NCBI GenBank assembly: GCA_016714005.1
Contig: JADJOA010000002.1
Coordinates: forward strand, 124,001-188,000
Reading direction: 5' to 3'
Source of the DNA: Bacteroidota bacterium
Lineage (GTDB): Bacteria; Bacteroidota; Bacteroidia; AKYH767-A; OLB10
DNA length: 64,000 nucleotides
Shown here: one piece after another, positions 22,627-31,416 of the stretch
Numbering within the stretch: position 1 is the stretch's first letter
How the letters are laid out: every line of letters begins with the position of its first letter
Position numbers and translations under genes: made by a program
Notes under the pieces: generated by a model
What the model saw: only the letters and a program-made list of their open reading frames with translations
The model's database searches: none
Told to the model about the DNA's origin: nothing

Positions 22627-23064
22627 TTAGAAAGGCTTTTGCCCCTCAATTGCAATACCCATACTGCGTGCAGTACCGGCAACCATGCTCATTGCTGATT
22701 CAATGGTGAAGCAATTTAAATCAGGCATTTTATCTTCAGCTATTGCCTTAACCTGATCCCACTTAACTGTACCTGCCTTTTTACGGTTCGATTCAGCAGA
22801 TCCTGATTTAATTTTAGCCGCATCCAACAACTGAATTGCAACCGGTGGACGCTTGATAATAAATTCAAACGACTTGTCAGTGTAAACAGTAATGATAACC
22901 GGTAATACTTTACCAGCCTGATCCTGAGTTCTTGCATTAAACTGTTTGCAAAACTCCATTATGTTAACACCTTTAGCACCTAATGCCGGACCAATTGGAG
23001 GAGCCGGGTTAGCAGCACCACCTTTAACTTGTAATTTTATAAGAGCACCTATTTCTTTTGCCAT
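22627..23064 (-). CDS. rplK: 50S ribosomal protein L11
   Basis: 145 residues, intact. Binds the GTPase-associated region of 23S rRNA. Shows the N-terminal LQVKGGAANPAPPIGPALGAKGVNIMEFCKQFNART and C-terminal GTAKSMGI-type ending (here GTARSMGIAIEG). It is preceded by nusG in the standard order. The 90-base gap to nusG carries a short direct repeat (TTCAAACTGTT). Confidence 0.98.
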   Translation of the reverse strand: MAKEIGALIKLQVKGGAANPAPPIGPALGAKGVNIMEFCKQFNARTQDQAGKVLPVIITVYTDKSFEFIIKRPPVAIQLLDAAKIKSGSAESNRKKAGTVKWDQVKAIAEDKMPDLNCFTIESAMSMVAGTARSMGIAIEGQKPF

Positions 23065-23154
23065 TTTTTTAATTGTTTGAGGTTTGTAGTTTATAATTTG
23101 ATGTTGGGATCCGGAAGCTACCCACAGACTTCAAACTGTTAACTTCAAACTGTT

Positions 23155-23700
23155 TTATTCCTTTTCAACCTGCATATAACTTAACTCCAGCGGAGTTTTT
23201 CTTCCAAATATTTTTACCATTACTTTTAGCTTCTTCTTGTCTTCGTAAATCTCTTCAATAATTCCGGAGAAACTGTTAAATGGTCCATCAATTACCTTTA
23301 CCGATTCACCTACCACGTAAGGTACATTGATGATTTCTTCTGAATCAGCCAATTCATCAACCTTACCCAATATTCTATTCACTTCTGACTGACGCAGTGG
23401 TGCAGGCGCTTCCCCCTTTGGACCAAGGAAATTGATTACACCTGTAATATTTTCTATAATGTGAGGTATTTCACCGGTAAGGTTTGCTTCTATCAAAACA
23501 TAACCGGGCAAATAACTTCTTTCTTTACTTACTTTCTTTCCATCTTTTATCTGAAATATTTTTTCGGTTGGGATCAGTACTTGTGATACATAATCCTTCA
23601 TTCCCAAACGGTTTATCTCAGACTCGATATACTGTTTTACTTTCTTCTCTTTACCGCTTATAGCACGTATTACGTACCACTTTTTTCCTGAGTCAGTCAT
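23155..23700 (-). CDS. nusG: Transcription antitermination factor NusG
   Basis: About 181 residues from the ATG giving MTDSGKKWYVIRAISGKEKK; two in-frame codons upstream are also possible. The N-terminal NGN domain contacts RNA polymerase (KWYVIRA..., YLPGYVLIEANL, GVINFLGPKGEAPAPLRQSEV). The C-terminal KOW domain (VGESVKVIDGPFNSFSGIIEEIY) contacts Rho or ribosomal protein S10. Position between secE and rplK is canonical. Confidence 0.97.
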   Translation of the reverse strand: MTDSGKKWYVIRAISGKEKKVKQYIESEINRLGMKDYVSQVLIPTEKIFQIKDGKKVSKERSYLPGYVLIEANLTGEIPHIIENITGVINFLGPKGEAPAPLRQSEVNRILGKVDELADSEEIINVPYVVGESVKVIDGPFNSFSGIIEEIYEDKKKLKVMVKIFGRKTPLELSYMQVEKE

Positions 23701-23719
23701 TATCATCCTTTATTAAATA

Positions 23720-23912
23720 TTAAAACATTTGATAAAGTAAATTAACAAGACCCTGGAATATGGCATCCATTCCGAATACTACCAAACCAATGATCAAAGA
23801 TGCAACTAATACAATTATTGCACTGCTTTGTAATTCGCTCCAGGTTGGCCAGGTTACCTTGGTCATTAATTCCTGATATGATTCGCGGAAGTATGTTCTG
23901 ATTTTTTTGCAT
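23720..23912 (-). CDS. secE: Preprotein translocase subunit SecE (frameshift near start)
   Basis: Short inner-membrane protein that stabilises SecY. From ATG at 23912 the frame breaks in a seven-T run on the plus strand (23902-23908). With one base removed it reads MQKIRTYFRESYQELMTKVT and then WPTWSELQSSAIIVLVASLI. The conserved amphipathic helix motif VTWPTWSEL and a single membrane segment are clear. The product is about 63 residues, normal for the family. It lies between tRNA-Trp and nusG as expected. Confidence 0.9.
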
Positions 23913-23952
23913 GGGTAAACTTTATTTTTCAGTTAACCTGTTTTTTTGTTTG

Positions 23953-24023
23953 CACGGGCACAAGGATTCGAACCCTGATCAAAGGTTTTGGAGACCTCTA
24001 TTCTACCATTGAACTATGCCCGT
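23953..24023 (-). tRNA. tRNA-Trp (CCA)
   Basis: The minus strand gives a 7-bp acceptor stem (ACGGGCA/TGCCCGT), a D arm starting AGTTCAATGGTAGA, an anticodon loop CTCCAAA with anticodon CCA, and a T arm GGGTTCGAATCC. It lies between tuf and secE, its usual place in Bacteroidota. Confidence 0.95.
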
Positions 24024-24025
24024 GG

Positions 24026-24100
24026 ATAGTTTGGAGTTAAGAGTTTAGAGTTCGGAGTGAAACTTTAATCTTCAACTCCGAACTCTTTTCTCCAAACTAT
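24026..24100 (-). other. Long nested hairpin between tuf and tRNA-Trp
   Basis: ATAGTTTGGAG (24026-24036) pairs with CTCCAAACTAT (24090-24100). Inside it AGAGTTCGGAGT (24047-24058) pairs with ACTCCGAACTCT (24075-24086). Both arms are perfect. The outer arm includes the tuf stop codon. It lacks a T-tract, so it may be a processing signal or a repeat remnant. Confidence 0.7.
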
Positions 24101-25284
24101 TTAATTATTTCAATTACCTGACCTGCACCAACGGTACGACCACCTTCGCGGATAGCGAAACGTAATCCTTTGTCCATAGCAACAGGAGTGATAAGATTTA
24201 CAGAGATAGTAACGTTGTCACCAGGCATAACCATTTCACGTCCTTCTGGTAAATTGATTTCACCAGTTACATCAGTAGTACGTAAGTAAAACTGTGGGCG
24301 GTATTTGTTATGGAAAGGAGTGTGACGACCACCTTCTTCTTTCTTCAATACATAAATCTCAGCTTTAAACTCAGTATGAGGAGTGATAGAACCTGGTTTT
24401 GCTATAACCATACCTCTGCGGATATCAGTTTTTTCAACACCACGTAACAACAAACCTACATTATCACCAGCTTCGCCTCTGTCAAGAATTTTGCGGAACA
24501 TCTCCACACCTGTAACGGTTGACTTTAAAGTTTTGTCCATGAATCCGATGATCTCAACCTCTTCGTTAGAGTTGATAACACCTCTTTCTATACGACCAGT
24601 TGCAACCGTACCACGACCAGTAATTGAGAATACATCTTCAACCGGCATTAAGAAAGGCAACTCAACCATACGTGGAGGAATTGGAATATACGTATCAACG
24701 GCATCCATCAATTAATTAATTTTTGGAACCCATTTGTCATCTGCATTCAATCCACCTAAAGCAGAGCCACGGATGATCGGAATATTTGCTCCGTCAAATT
24801 CGTAGAAAGATAAAAGGTCACGAATTTCCATTTCAACAAGGTCTAACAATTCAGGATCGTCAACCATATCAACTTTATTCATGAACACTACAATTTTGGG
24901 TACACCCACCTGACGGGCTAAAAGAATATGCTCACGGGTTTGAGGCATAGGACCATCAGTTGCAGCAACAACAAGAATAGCACCATCCATTTGTGCAGCA
25001 CCGGTAACCATGTTTTTCACATAGTCAGCGTGACCAGGACAGTCAACGTGTGCATAGTGACGGTTTTTTGTTTGGTACTCAACGTGTGCTGTGTTGATAG
25101 TAATACCACGCTCCTTTTCTTCTGGAGCATTATCAATAGAATCGAATGAACGTAGTTCAGCAAGACCTTGCTTGGCTAATACTGTAGTAATAGCAGCAGT
25201 TAAGGTTGTTTTTCCGTGGTCAACGTGACCGATGGTTCCAATGTTTACATGGGGTTTGGAACGATCAAATTTTTCTTTAGCCAT
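24097..25284 (-). CDS. tuf: Elongation factor Tu (one in-frame stop codon)
   Basis: GTPase that brings aminoacyl-tRNA to the ribosome, 395 residues, normal length. The N-terminal GTPase domain has GHVDHGKTTLTAAI, DCPGHADYVKNM and NKVD. Domains II and III follow, ending GAGQVIEIIK. At 24712-24714 a TAA stands where the family has Glu (PKIN-E-LMDAVDTYIPIPPR). The reading frame is the same on both sides, so one base change (GAA to TAA) explains it. A truncated EF-Tu cannot work, so an error or a second tuf copy elsewhere must be assumed. It is preceded by the four-tRNA cluster. Confidence 0.95.
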
Positions 25285-25361
25285 TGTTTTGTTTTATTAA
25301 TAATTGATTTAAATAGTTGTTTTTTATTTTTAATAATTGATAATTAGAATTTTCATTCCAG

Positions 25362-25433
<72 letters not shown>

Positions 25434-25502
25434 TTTTCTCAGTTGCGAGTTTACAGTTTAACAATTTGCTAATTGTCACCTGCAAATTGCCGACTGACAT
25501 AG

Positions 25503-25575
25503 AGCGGAAGACGGGGCTCGAACCCGCCACCTATAGCTTGGAAGGCTATCGCTCTACCAAATGAGCTACTTCCGC
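25503..25575 (-). tRNA. tRNA-Gly (TCC)
   Basis: The minus strand gives acceptor GCGGAAG/CTTCCGC, D arm TAGCTCATTTGGTAGAGC, anticodon loop CTTCCAA with anticodon TCC, and T arm GCGGGTTCGAGCCCCGT. Confidence 0.95.
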
Positions 25576-25637
25576 AGTTAATCAAATAATCTTTTAAAGA
25601 ACGTTACTACTACACTTACCTGACAGCACTTTTGTGT

Positions 25638-25720
25638 GGGGGAGTGGTGGATTCGAACCACCGAAGGCGTAAGCCAACAGATTTACAGTCTGTCCCATTT
25701 GGCCACTCTGGTAACTCCCC
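25638..25720 (-). tRNA. tRNA-Tyr (GTA)
   Basis: The minus strand gives acceptor GGGGAGT/ACTCCCC, an anticodon arm CAGACTGTAAATCTG with anticodon GTA, a long variable arm typical of class II tRNA-Tyr, and T arm GGTGGTTCGAATCCACC. The base after the acceptor stem reads C rather than the usual A. One G too many in the 25638-25642 run would explain that. Confidence 0.93.
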
Positions 25721-25776
25721 TGCTTCATTTATTGAATTTGTTTACAACCAAATACAACAAACTGCAAACTTTAAAG

Positions 25777-25849
25777 AGCCGATGGAGGGATTCGAACCCC
25801 GACCCACTGATTACAAATCAGTAGCTCTGGCCAACTGAGCTACATCGGC
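25777..25849 (-). tRNA. tRNA-Thr (TGT)
   Basis: The minus strand gives acceptor GCCGATG/CATCGGC, D arm TAGCTCAGTTGGCCAGAGC, anticodon stem CTGAT/ATCAG with loop TTTGTAA (anticodon TGT), and T arm CGGGGTTCGAATCCCTC. It is the first tRNA of the cluster after the promoter. Confidence 0.95.
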
Positions 25850-25950
25850 TTTTAAATATTTTTCTGGTTTTGAGAGCTAAAAATCAGCCTTTAAACCACT
25901 TTTTTTCTCGGAACTGAAAGAACACACTACACCCCTAAATTTTGGGTTGG

Positions 25951-25979
25951 CAAATGTAGAAAAGGTTTTTTACAAACAA
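25951..25979 (-). promoter_or_regulatory. Promoter of the tRNA-tuf-ribosomal-rpoBC cluster
   Basis: On the minus strand TTG (25977-25979), 18 bases, then TACATTTG (25951-25958) matches the Bacteroidota -33/-7 pattern. It lies about 100 bases before tRNA-Thr(TGT). No other feature is evident in the gap 25850-26129. Confidence 0.65.
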
Positions 25980-26129
25980 GTGTTTGTGTAAATATTTTTA
26001 AGGGTGCTTTGTACTTTGTTGGAGCGGGGAAAACTCCTAAACAATCATGTTTTAAGAATTGATTTTGAATACCTAGTTAAGGGTGAAAAAGACTATAATC
26101 GAAAAATCTGCTTTATGTGAGCAAATGAG

Positions 26130-27638
26130 CTACTTTTTTGATAACCAATGAACATTTATTCTCCAAAAATTGACCCTAAAAGTTTTACTTGAATCTGAAA
26201 TTGCAGACAAGTCTATATGGCTTTTAATAAATGCACTATCGCTTTCGGCTTCATTTTCTTCTGTGATAACCACACTTGGACGAAATTTTTGCAAAGGATT
26301 TTGATGATAAAAATATTCCTTCCAAAGAGGAATAGTACGGGCTTTACTCTGCCATGAAAGACTTGGCGACCAGGTGCCTAATAATGTTTTACCCTTAAAA
26401 TCATACTGACCTAAGTAGTTGTTGATTCGCTGAATGGCATACCTCCTGCTTTTGTAAGAAGCAAAAATTTCATTTCCGTTAAATACCATTAAAAAAACTA
26501 TTAAAGGAATAAACAACCAATTACTCCTAATATTTAACTGCGTCAAACCAATCACCTGCCAGGCACCAAAACAACAGACGGCTGCAATTGTGCTTAAAAA
26601 ATATCTTGATGGTAAATAATGATATCCGAATTTATGCAGTTCAATAATAATCCAACACAAAGAGAACAAGGTTTGAGGTAAATAATGGAGTTTGTGTTTA
26701 AATACAATTGCAGAAACCATCCTCAACCCCAATAAAAACAGAGATATATAAAATACACTAAAATAACTTCCAGCAAGAACATCCTCTAAAATTATTTTTT
26801 TGTTGAGCGAAAATTTTTCGTGGAAATTGGCAAAACCTGTTTTAAATGCAGACTCTGATTCGGTTACAGTTGTTTGAAAAATTTCAAAAAAATTCTTATT
26901 GGGGAAATACCAACTCACAAGCCAAATAACAGGAACTATAGCACTGAATAAAATGGAATATCCCAAAAGATTAAGCATCAATTTTCTACTCAGTGATATT
27001 TTAAATAAATTTAAAAGAAAAAGAGTTAACGGAATAGCTGTAATAAAATAAAGCGTGTTTAACTTAAACAAAAACGAAATTCCTGCCAACAAGCAAGAAA
27101 ATAACAATGATCTTCTCCGTTCTTTAAAAGTACATACTTCATTAAAAACCTCTGTAAAAAAAAGCATTGAAGAAATCAGACATATTAATTGTAATACCTC
27201 TGCCTGCGCATAATGCGCGTAATGAAAAAAATGATATTGGGTGAAAAGTAAACTGAATACTAATATTCCGAAATGAAAAAAACGGAAGAGGAGCCACGAA
27301 AGAAATATAGTGGTTATCAGTATTGCAAACAAGCGTGCTTTCCATAGACCCGCACCAAAGATTTTTAGCCAAGGGTAATAACAAACGCTAAATAGCGGTG
27401 ACTTTAAAAAACAATCTGATTCTTTTAGATCAAATTCATACCCATTGATATGATTGCGAATTTGAGAAAGGTAAAGCCCTTCATCAGTAAAAGCACCCCT
27501 GCTCCATGATACACGTGAGTCAGGATCAGCTGTCAAAAAAGGAACTTGTATGCTTAAATAGATAAATGGTAAAAAAACAAAAGCATACTTCCTGAAAATA
27601 AGATCTGCTTTTAAAAAATAAAATTTGACCTTCCTCAA
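26130..27638 (-). CDS. Membrane glycosyltransferase, GT-C/ArnT-PMT-like
   Basis: 502 residues with about ten or more hydrophobic segments. After the first segment comes an acidic loop, SRGAFTDEGLYLSQIRNHING, and further on SPLFSVCYYPWLKIFGAGLWKARLFA. This layout (first-loop acidic pair, then a P-x2-x4-W-like segment) is that of polyprenyl-phosphate-dependent GT-C transferases (GT39/GT83). Such enzymes add a sugar to lipid A, protein or polysaccharide on the periplasmic side; the acceptor is unknown. The start is a TTG 17 bases after the pdhC stop, so it may be in the pdh transcript; the exact start is uncertain. Confidence 0.6.
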   Translation of the reverse strand: MRKVKFYFLKADLIFRKYAFVFLPFIYLSIQVPFLTADPDSRVSWSRGAFTDEGLYLSQIRNHINGYEFDLKESDCFLKSPLFSVCYYPWLKIFGAGLWKARLFAILITTIFLSWLLFRFFHFGILVFSLLFTQYHFFHYAHYAQAEVLQLICLISSMLFFTEVFNEVCTFKERRRSLLFSCLLAGISFLFKLNTLYFITAIPLTLFLLNLFKISLSRKLMLNLLGYSILFSAIVPVIWLVSWYFPNKNFFEIFQTTVTESESAFKTGFANFHEKFSLNKKIILEDVLAGSYFSVFYISLFLLGLRMVSAIVFKHKLHYLPQTLFSLCWIIIELHKFGYHYLPSRYFLSTIAAVCCFGAWQVIGLTQLNIRSNWLFIPLIVFLMVFNGNEIFASYKSRRYAIQRINNYLGQYDFKGKTLLGTWSPSLSWQSKARTIPLWKEYFYHQNPLQKFRPSVVITEENEAESDSAFIKSHIDLSAISDSSKTFRVNFWRINVHWLSKK

Positions 27639-27654
27639 TTCAAAAATTGATACG

Positions 27655-28957
27655 TCAGATTGAAGCCTGTCCTAACAAAATTACCGGGTTCTCCAACAGT
27701 CCTTTTATAGTTTGAAGAAATTTAGCTCCTGTTACTCCATCTACAACCCTGTGATCGCAACTTAATGTAACACGCATGGTATGCCCGGCAACAACAACAC
27801 CATTTTTAACAACTGGTGTTTCTTTGATAGCGCCTACAGCAAGTATGCAGGCATCTGGAGGATTGATAATGGCAGTGAATTCTTCAATATCAAACATGCC
27901 AAGGTTTGAAATGGTAAAGGTATTACCATCCCAGTCGGCAGGTTGCAGTTTTTTATCTTTTGCTTTTTGCGCAAAGACTTTTACCTCTGCATTAATCTGA
28001 GACAGTGTTTTAGAATCAGCAAAACGAACTACGGGCACTAATAAACCTTCGTCAACAGCAACCGCTACACCTATGTTAATGTGATGATTAGCACGAATGG
28101 TATCTCCCTGCCACGAAGAATTTACTTTAGGATGTTGTTGTAAAGCCAAAGCACAGGCTTTAATTACAAGATCATTGTACGACACTTTAACTCCAGCCAC
28201 ATTCACAATACTCATACGCGCATCCATACAACGGCTCATATCAATATCCATAGTGAGATAAAAGTGGGGCGCAGTAAACATGCTTTCGCTTAGCCTCTTT
28301 GCAATAGTTTTTCTCATTTGAGAAACGGCTATTTCTTCAAACGATTCAGTGGTAATTGCCTTAGAGGAAAAACCGTTTGACGATTCAACAAAGCTCCCCG
28401 GTTTATACCAATCTATATCTCTTTTAACTACACGGCCATTTTCGCCAGTTCCCTTTAATTTATTCAGATCAATGCCTTTTTCACCAGCCAAACGTTTCGC
28501 TAACGGTGAAGCCTTTATTCGTGAATCAGCCGATTCAACCCTTTGTTTTCAGTTGCTGTTGTAACAGCTGTTTTAATTATTTCTTTCTGAGCAGCAGATT
28601 GCATTGCTGGTTTTGGTTCTTCTTTTTTTACTTCTGCTTGAGGTTCGGGGTTTTTTTCTTCGGTTTTTGCAACCGGAGCGGATTTTGTTTCTGCATCTAA
28701 TAACGATTGAAAATCTTCGCCCGGTTTACCAACTATTGCCAGCACGCCATCAACAGGTGCTGCCTTTCCTTCAGGCACACCAATGTAGAGCAAAGTGCCA
28801 TTATTATAAGACTCAAACTCCATGGTGGCTTTGTCGGTTTCAATCTCAGCAACCAACTCACCACTCTTTACCGTATCACCTACTTTTTATGCCACTTTGC
28901 AACGACTCCTTCAGTCATTGTATCGCTCATTTTGGGCATTCGTACCACCTCTGCCAT
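27655..28957 (-). CDS. pdhC: Pyruvate dehydrogenase complex E2, dihydrolipoamide acetyltransferase (two frameshifts)
   Basis: E2 core that moves acetyl groups from E1 to CoA, about 434 residues. It starts with MAEVVRMPKMSDTMTEGVVAKWHK. The lipoyl domain has EIETDKATMEFESY with the lipoyl lysine. A Lys/Glu/Ala-rich linker follows, then the peripheral subunit-binding domain (SPLAKRLAGEKGIDLNKLKGTGENGRVVKRDI) and the catalytic domain ending SCDHRVVDGVTGAKFLQ (HxxxDG). Breaks lie at 28885-28890 (A run) and near 28527. Only one lipoyl domain is present. It follows pdhA by 41 bases. E1 beta is not in the window. Confidence 0.94.
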
Positions 28958-28998
28958 AGTCCTTAATTTTTTTATTGAAGTTTATAATATTAACTTTT

Positions 28999-29997
28999 TT
29001 AGTCTAAGATATACGGATAATCACTTTGCACATACACATCTTTGTACAACTCATCAATAGTTGGGTAAGGAGATTCTTCTGCAAATTTTACGCTATCTTC
29101 CACAATATCTGTTACTCTTTTGTTTATCTCTTCAATCTGTTCAGGTGTAGCATATTTTTTATCAGTAATGGTTTTTAAAACTTTCTCGATCGGATCCTGA
29201 GATTTGTAGTTTTCAACTTCTTCTTTGGTTCGGTATTTAGCCGGATCGCTCATGCTGTGCCCCTTGTACCTGTATGTGTTTATTTCCAATAAGTAAGGAC
29301 CTTTACCTGAGCGCGCATGATCAACTGCTTTATCCATGGCGTTGTGTACTTCTTCAACAGTCATTCCATCCACAGGCGCAGACGGCATATCATAACTCTC
29401 ACCTAAAGTATATAAATCAGTAACATTGCTGGTACGTTCAACCGAAGTACCCATTGCATAGTTGTTGTTTTCAATAACAAACACAACCGGAAGCTTCCAA
29501 AGCATTGCCATGTTAAATGCTTCGTGTAATGCTCCTTGCCTCACTGCGCCATCACCCATGTAACAAACAGTTACATTTTTTGTTCCAAGGTATTGCTCTG
29601 CAAATGCAATTCCCGCTCCTAATGGAATCTGCCCTCCAACTATTCCGTGCCCTCCAAAAAAACGATTAGCAGCATCAAACATGTGCATGCTTCCTCCTTT
29701 ACCTTTACTGCAACCCGTAGCTTTTGCAAAAAGCTCAGCCATTACGGCACGTGCGCTCGTACCTTTTGCCAAAGCATGAGCGTGGTCGCGATAGGCGGTA
29801 ATCATATTATCATCTTTTTGCAATACACTCATTGCTCCTGATACAACAGCTTCCTGCCCTATGTACAAATGACAAAAACCTTTTATCTTTTGCATTCCAT
29901 AAAGTTGTCCTGCACGCTCTTCAAACCTGCGCATCAGCAACATTTCTTCGTACCACTTTAAATACTGTTCTTTTGAAAATGATTTTTTAGCTGCCAT
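28999..29997 (-). CDS. pdhA: Pyruvate dehydrogenase E1 component, alpha subunit
   Basis: 332 residues, intact. The thiamine-diphosphate motif is clear: GDGAVRQGALHEAFNMAMLWKLPVVFVIENNNYAMGTS (GDG...NN). Other hallmarks are GFCHLYIGQEAV, TAYRDHAHALAKG and the phosphorylation-loop-like region YRYKGHSMSDPAKYRTKEE. It decarboxylates pyruvate together with a beta subunit encoded elsewhere. It heads the pdhA-pdhC transcript; the 217-base gap upstream holds no gene. Confidence 0.96.
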   Translation of the reverse strand: MAAKKSFSKEQYLKWYEEMLLMRRFEERAGQLYGMQKIKGFCHLYIGQEAVVSGAMSVLQKDDNMITAYRDHAHALAKGTSARAVMAELFAKATGCSKGKGGSMHMFDAANRFFGGHGIVGGQIPLGAGIAFAEQYLGTKNVTVCYMGDGAVRQGALHEAFNMAMLWKLPVVFVIENNNYAMGTSVERTSNVTDLYTLGESYDMPSAPVDGMTVEEVHNAMDKAVDHARSGKGPYLLEINTYRYKGHSMSDPAKYRTKEEVENYKSQDPIEKVLKTITDKKYATPEQIEEINKRVTDIVEDSVKFAEESPYPTIDELYKDVYVQSDYPYILD

Positions 29998-30214
29998 AAA
30001 ATTTTATGAGGTTGCTAAAGTAAAAAAGTGTTTGATGCAAAAAAGATTACTAGAATTGATGCGTTAAATCACACCAATCAGGATTAACAACAATATTTGA
30101 ATTAGGACAAAGGTGTAATTTATTATCTAAAGGCTATACATAAACCCAAACCATTTATTTAATTTGCATTAAACTTTATAGGTTCGCACATATCAAAAAC
30201 AAAAAACATTTAAT

Positions 30215-30616
30215 ATGAGAAAATTATTATCGGCAATAATTTTTGCCACATCATTACAGGTTGCTATAGCGCAAGAAACGGCACCACAGCGCCAGATTAC
30301 TCCTGAAAAAAGAATCGAAATGAGGCTTGAACGATTGAAAACAGAGCTTTCATTAACTGAAGAGCAATTACCCAAAGTAAAGGAACTGCTCACACAACAA
30401 GATGCCCTGAGAGATCTTAAGCCTGAAGAAAGAAGTGCAGGATTTCGTGAAATACAAACTAAAATGGATGCGCTGTTGACGCCCGAACAAAAAGAAAAAC
30501 AAAAGACTTTGCAAGAAGAGCGCAGAAAAAAAATGATGGAAAGAAGAGAGAAAATGCAGAAGGAAAGTGTTAAAGAGGAGAAAGTATCAGAACCGGCAAA
30601 ACCTAATGAACATTAA
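30215..30616 (+). CDS. Small periplasmic Spy/CpxP-like helical protein
   Basis: 133 residues with a signal peptide (MRKLLSAIIFATSLQVAIAQ). The mature part is almost all charged helix. It contains two LTxxQ-type motifs (LSLTEEQLPKVKELL at about 45-59 and LLTPEQKEKQKTLQEERRKK at about 87-106), as in Spy, CpxP and the 'LTXXQ' family of periplasmic chaperone-like or metal-sensing proteins. The highly basic and acidic tail is low complexity. The gene stands alone with its own terminator. Function by analogy only. Confidence 0.6.
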   Translation: MRKLLSAIIFATSLQVAIAQETAPQRQITPEKRIEMRLERLKTELSLTEEQLPKVKELLTQQDALRDLKPEERSAGFREIQTKMDALLTPEQKEKQKTLQEERRKKMMERREKMQKESVKEEKVSEPAKPNEH

Positions 30617-30635
30617 TTGAAAATTAGATATTCTT

Positions 30636-30680
30636 ATGCCGCTCATAAAATTTAAGTTGTGAGCGGCATTTTTATTTTTA
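30636..30680 (+). terminator. Terminator of the Spy-like gene
   Basis: ATGCCGCTCA (30636-30645) pairs with TGAGCGGCAT (30660-30669), followed by TTTTTATTTTTA. It lies 20 bases past the stop codon. Confidence 0.88.
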
Positions 30681-30711
30681 GTTTTATGCTGCTTAACTTA
30701 ATTGGTAGTAA

Positions 30712-31407
30712 ATGAAATTGCTTGAAAAAATTTGGGGTACACCAAATAAAATATTCAGAAAGTCATATTCGCAATGTGGTGAGGACATGATGATAGATTT
30801 TATTCTTGAAGCGTTGTTTATTAAAAACCCCACATACTTAGATGTCGGCTGCAACGATCCCTTGTACTTAAACAATACTTATTTTTTTTATAAGTATAAA
30901 AACGGCAAAGGCATATTGGTAGAGCCTAACCCACATCTTGTCAACAAAATAAAATCAAAAAGACAGAACGATTTTTTATTGAATGCCGGAATTGGATTGG
31001 GCGAGGTTACTGAAGCAAATTATTATATGATGGACTGGCATGAGTTTAACACATTCTCCGAAACCGTTGCAAAGGAAACACAAGAACACTACAAAGGTCA
31101 AAACAACCTCAAACAAGTGATTAAAGTGAAACTGATAACTATTAACGAAATTTTAGAAACTCACTTTAAAACCCCTCCTGATATTTTATCAATAGATGTG
31201 GAAGGTTTGGATTTAGAAATTTTAAAAACCCTAAATTTTGAAAAATTTCGACCAAAAATTATTTGTACAGAAACTAAAGTTGCAGGTAATATTAATCAAA
31301 ATCCAATAGTTAGTTTTTTAAGCGAAAAGGGTTATGCCATGTTTTGTAAAACCCCTATCAATGGAATTTTTGTTGATGAAAAACAAATAGACACGTCAAA
31401 AATATAA
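30712..31407 (+). CDS. FkbM-family methyltransferase
   Basis: 231 residues, intact. The SAM-binding first strand is YLDVGCNDPLYLNNTYFFY. The later segment GKGILVEPNPHLVNKIKSKR has the acidic residue that binds SAM ribose, and DILSIDVEGLDLEILKTLNF is the FkbM signature. Such enzymes usually methylate sugar hydroxyls on polysaccharides, lipids or small molecules; the substrate is unknown. Start ATG at 30712. It ends nine bases before the convergent comM gene. Confidence 0.85.
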   Translation: MKLLEKIWGTPNKIFRKSYSQCGEDMMIDFILEALFIKNPTYLDVGCNDPLYLNNTYFFYKYKNGKGILVEPNPHLVNKIKSKRQNDFLLNAGIGLGEVTEANYYMMDWHEFNTFSETVAKETQEHYKGQNNLKQVIKVKLITINEILETHFKTPPDILSIDVEGLDLEILKTLNFEKFRPKIICTETKVAGNINQNPIVSFLSEKGYAMFCKTPINGIFVDEKQIDTSKI

Positions 31408-31416
31408 TCGCCTCCA

